From assembly GCA_033763895.1 (NCBI GenBank), contig JANRJQ010000010.1, positions 748,146 through 812,145 of the forward strand: a DNA stretch of 64,000 nucleotides. Reading direction: 5' to 3'. Positions 61,936-64,000 of this stretch are shown here, piece after piece (position 1 is the stretch's first letter; each line of letters begins with the position of its first letter). The notes beneath the pieces are model-generated. The model did no database searches, was not told the origin of the DNA, and saw only the letters and a list, made by a program, of their open reading frames with translations. The position numbers and the translations under genes were made by a program. The stretch is from Chloroherpetonaceae bacterium (GTDB lineage Bacteria > Bacteroidota > Chlorobiia > Chlorobiales > Thermochlorobacteraceae).

Positions 61936-62790
61936 ATGAAAGACGAAAGACAAAAAGAATTGAAAGAACTTGCCTTGCGAGTTCGTGAACACATCGTGAG
62001 AATGTCAACCGACGGCGGTTGTTTTATCGGTGCATCCCTCTCTTGCGCCGATTTAATTGTTTATATGTATTCCGAAGTTTTGGGCTTAAAGCCCGAATCA
62101 TTAAACGACCCCAACAGAAATTATTTCTTGCTATCAAAAGGTCATGATGTACCAGCTCTTTACGGCACTTTAGCTGAACTTGGTTTTATTGAAAGGTCTC
62201 GAATAAAAAACCATCTTCATACCAATGATTCGGTTTATTGGCATCCCAACCGCGCGATTCCCGGTGTGGAATTTCACTCAGGTTCACTTGGGCATTTGCT
62301 TTCGGTCTCGATGGGAATTGCTTATGATATAAAGCTTCGCGGTGGAAATAATAAAGTCTATGTCGTTTTGGGCGACGGCGAACTCAATGAAGGCTCAATT
62401 TGGGAAGGGCTGCTTGTTGCAAAAGCAATGAAATTAGATAATCTCGTTGCGATTGTTGACCGAAACGAATTTCAAGCCAATTTACGCACTGAAGATTTGA
62501 TTCCGATTGAACCCTTAGAACCTAAGTTTGAAGCGTTTGGTTGGAATGTAAAACGGGTGAATGGTCACGATTACAATGCCCTTGAATCAGCTTTTCAATG
62601 GCTGCCCACCAATGAGTCACCTTCGGTCATTATCGCGGATACGGTACGCGGAAAAGGGTTGCCAAGCATCGAAAAGCGCGCCGACCGATGGTTCGTTAAT
62701 TTCAAGCCCGAAGAAGTTGAACAACTTCTTAAAGAGCTTTATGGCGAAGCGCAAGCCGAGTTGACATCTGAAACATTAATGGTGAGGTAG
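61936..62790 (+). CDS. Transketolase, N-terminal (TPP-binding) subunit
   Basis: The product is about 284 aa starting at ATG 61936 (MKDERQKELKELALRVRE); a TTG start at 61897 would add 13 residues of poor quality. It holds LSKGHDVPALYGTLAEL, HSGSLGHLLSVSMGIAYD and the thiamine-diphosphate motif GDGELNEGSIWEGLLVAKAM...LVAIVDRNEFQAN. With its downstream partner it transfers ketol units in the pentose-phosphate pathway. Split transketolases of this kind occur in many anaerobes and phototrophs. Confidence 0.93.
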   Translation: MKDERQKELKELALRVREHIVRMSTDGGCFIGASLSCADLIVYMYSEVLGLKPESLNDPNRNYFLLSKGHDVPALYGTLAELGFIERSRIKNHLHTNDSVYWHPNRAIPGVEFHSGSLGHLLSVSMGIAYDIKLRGGNNKVYVVLGDGELNEGSIWEGLLVAKAMKLDNLVAIVDRNEFQANLRTEDLIPIEPLEPKFEAFGWNVKRVNGHDYNALESAFQWLPTNESPSVIIADTVRGKGLPSIEKRADRWFVNFKPEEVEQLLKELYGEAQAELTSETLMVR

Positions 62791-62854
62791 TTTTTTTTCA
62801 AGAATCAACAATTACCTAATCAACCAATTTTAAAATCTCAATCTACATTCGATA

Positions 62855-63757
62855 ATGACTTACGAAGAGGTACTCAAAGATTTTGCTCAAAAAAGTGACA
62901 AGTTAGTTGTAATGACTGCCGAAAATCGAGCAGCGATTCGAAACCTGCCCCCTCATTTAGGCAAAAGATTTATTGATGTTGGCATTTCAGAACAAACATT
63001 GATTGGAATGGCCGCGGGACTTGCACTGCGAGGCAGATTTCCAATCACGCATGCTCTTGCTACCTTTCTAATTTTCCGTGCCTATGAATTTATTCGCGAC
63101 GATGTTGCAATCGCAAATCTGCCGGTGAAAATGGTTGGCGGCGTTCCGGGATTTCTTTCCGACGCAAACGGGCCTACCCACCAAGCAATCGAAGATGTTG
63201 CTTTAATGAGAGGACTGCCCAATTTGATGGTCTTTTGCCCTAGCGACGCCGAGGAACTTGCCGAAGGAATCAAAGTCCTAGCAGAGTATCCTGCGCCGTG
63301 CTATATCCGTCATAACCCGCATCCGGCACCAATTCAGCATACCGCGAAGTTTGAAATCGGCAGGGCTGAAATACTTTCTGAAGGAACTGATGTCGCAATA
63401 TTAGTTTACGGTTTCTTACTCCGCGAAGCTGTTAAGGCGAAAGAAATCTTAGAGGCTCAAGGCAAAACCGTTCGATTAATAAACGTCCGGATGCCAAAGC
63501 CTATCGATGAGGAGGCTGTCTTAAAAGCGGTGAACGAATGTAAAGTGGTTGTTACGCTCGAAGATCATTTTATTACCGGTGGGTTGTACTCTATTGTTGC
63601 AGAGTTGCTTTTGAAAAATAAAAGGACTGGAAATGTGCTACCAATCGCATTAGAACACAAATGGTTTAAACCTGCATTGTTAGATAGAGTTCTCGAGTAT
63701 GAGGGATTTACGGGTAAGCAAATTGCCGATAAAATCTTGAAAACATTTAACCAATAA
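62855..63757 (+). CDS. Transketolase, C-terminal (pyrimidine-binding) subunit
   Basis: This 300-aa subunit has ENRAAIRNLPPHLGKRFIDV, GISEQTLIGMAAGLALRGR and the C-terminal domain VRLINVRMPKPIDEEAVLKA and ITGGLYSIVAEL. It completes the two-chain enzyme. It lies 64 bp after the N-terminal subunit gene on the same strand. The next ORF starts 10 bp after its stop. Confidence 0.93.
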   Translation: MTYEEVLKDFAQKSDKLVVMTAENRAAIRNLPPHLGKRFIDVGISEQTLIGMAAGLALRGRFPITHALATFLIFRAYEFIRDDVAIANLPVKMVGGVPGFLSDANGPTHQAIEDVALMRGLPNLMVFCPSDAEELAEGIKVLAEYPAPCYIRHNPHPAPIQHTAKFEIGRAEILSEGTDVAILVYGFLLREAVKAKEILEAQGKTVRLINVRMPKPIDEEAVLKAVNECKVVVTLEDHFITGGLYSIVAELLLKNKRTGNVLPIALEHKWFKPALLDRVLEYEGFTGKQIADKILKTFNQ

Positions 63758-63767
63758 TAGATTCCGA

Positions 63768-64000
63768 ATGGCTACACTCGAAGAAGACATAAGTAATGCA
63801 AAAGCTGAAATCGCAGAGATACGAGCGATTATCAAGGACATTGCTTTGGCTCAACTTCGAAATGAAGGCGAATTAAGAAAGCAATCTGAGGAAAACCGCG
63901 CGTTCAAAGAATATGTGTTAGCGTCTCAACAAAATTTTGAGGCTCGGTGGGCAAAGCTTGAATTGGAAAGAAGAGAAGAAACTCGTGAACGTGAAAAAGA
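63768..64000 (+). CDS. Partial coiled-coil protein, cut by the window end
   Basis: An open frame starts at ATG 63768 and runs off the end (77 codons visible). The sequence is charged and heptad-like (ISNAKAEIAEIRAIIKDIAL, ASQQNFEARWAKLELERR), so it is probably a coiled-coil protein. No family can be named from this fragment. Confidence 0.6.
   Translation, partial: MATLEEDISNAKAEIAEIRAIIKDIALAQLRNEGELRKQSEENRAFKEYVLASQQNFEARWAKLELERREETREREK

Overview
The window reads as a chromosomal stretch from a Bacteroidota/Chlorobiota-type (FCB group) bacterium. The evidence is a Por/type IX secretion tail on the protein at 24097-26043, lipoproteins with short lipoboxes, a DUF4905-like protein typical of that group, fused aspartokinase-homoserine dehydrogenase (ThrA), eukaryote-type glycyl-tRNA synthetase, and split transketolase. 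Base composition is moderately AT-rich. Species cannot be named from the sequence alone.

Layout. 1-19.9 kb is ordinary housekeeping: a HEAT-cyclophilin fusion, murI, a four-gene membrane/methyltransferase/pcm operon, succinate dehydrogenase subunits C, D and A (no sdhB beside them), nadK, a UvrD/PcrA helicase, pyruvate kinase and secG. It is broken by two clusters of interspersed palindromic repeats (15.2-15.7 and 16.8-17.85 kb). A tRNA-Lys(CTT) with a clean terminator (20.25-20.36 kb) marks the left edge of a long AT-rich accessory region. From 20.7 to 31.4 kb almost every gene lies on the minus strand and most are unrecognised: an ORF pair interrupted by one in-frame TAA, a PP2C phosphatase, two tandem paralogues, a type IX-secreted beta-propeller-like protein, and a tight operon of a membrane/coiled-coil protein, a vWA-like lipoprotein and a DHH-motif protein.

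31.5-47.7 kb is a type III-A CRISPR-Cas locus. It has a reverse transcriptase-Cas1 fusion, Cas2, Cas6, a three-repeat mini-array, Csm2-Csm5, and a Cas10 that keeps its GGDD cyclase motif but has no HD nuclease domain. Three separate CARF-domain proteins are present: a Card1/Can2-like CARF-PD-(D/E)XK nuclease, an NE0113-family protein and a Csm6-like CARF-HEPN protein. The reading is cyclic-oligoadenylate signalling to several effectors in place of Cas10 DNase activity. A VapBC-like pair, a frameshifted DUF4469-like pseudogene, a small inverted-repeat element and a truncated second Cas10 sit within it. Related repeats flank the array-RT-Cas1-Cas2-Cas6 block. An identical 14-bp perfect palindrome lies just before the Card1 start and again upstream of the 430-aa membrane protein, suggesting that part of the unknown island is co-regulated with the CRISPR effectors.

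47.8-64 kb returns to core genes: a short asparaginase-like protein, metX, a 3 x 140-bp repeat, a toxin-antitoxin pair, a Xer recombinase, hpf, hprK, a peptide ABC binding protein with one permease, thrA, a PAP2 phosphatase, glyS, and the two transketolase halves followed by the start of a coiled-coil ORF cut by the window end.
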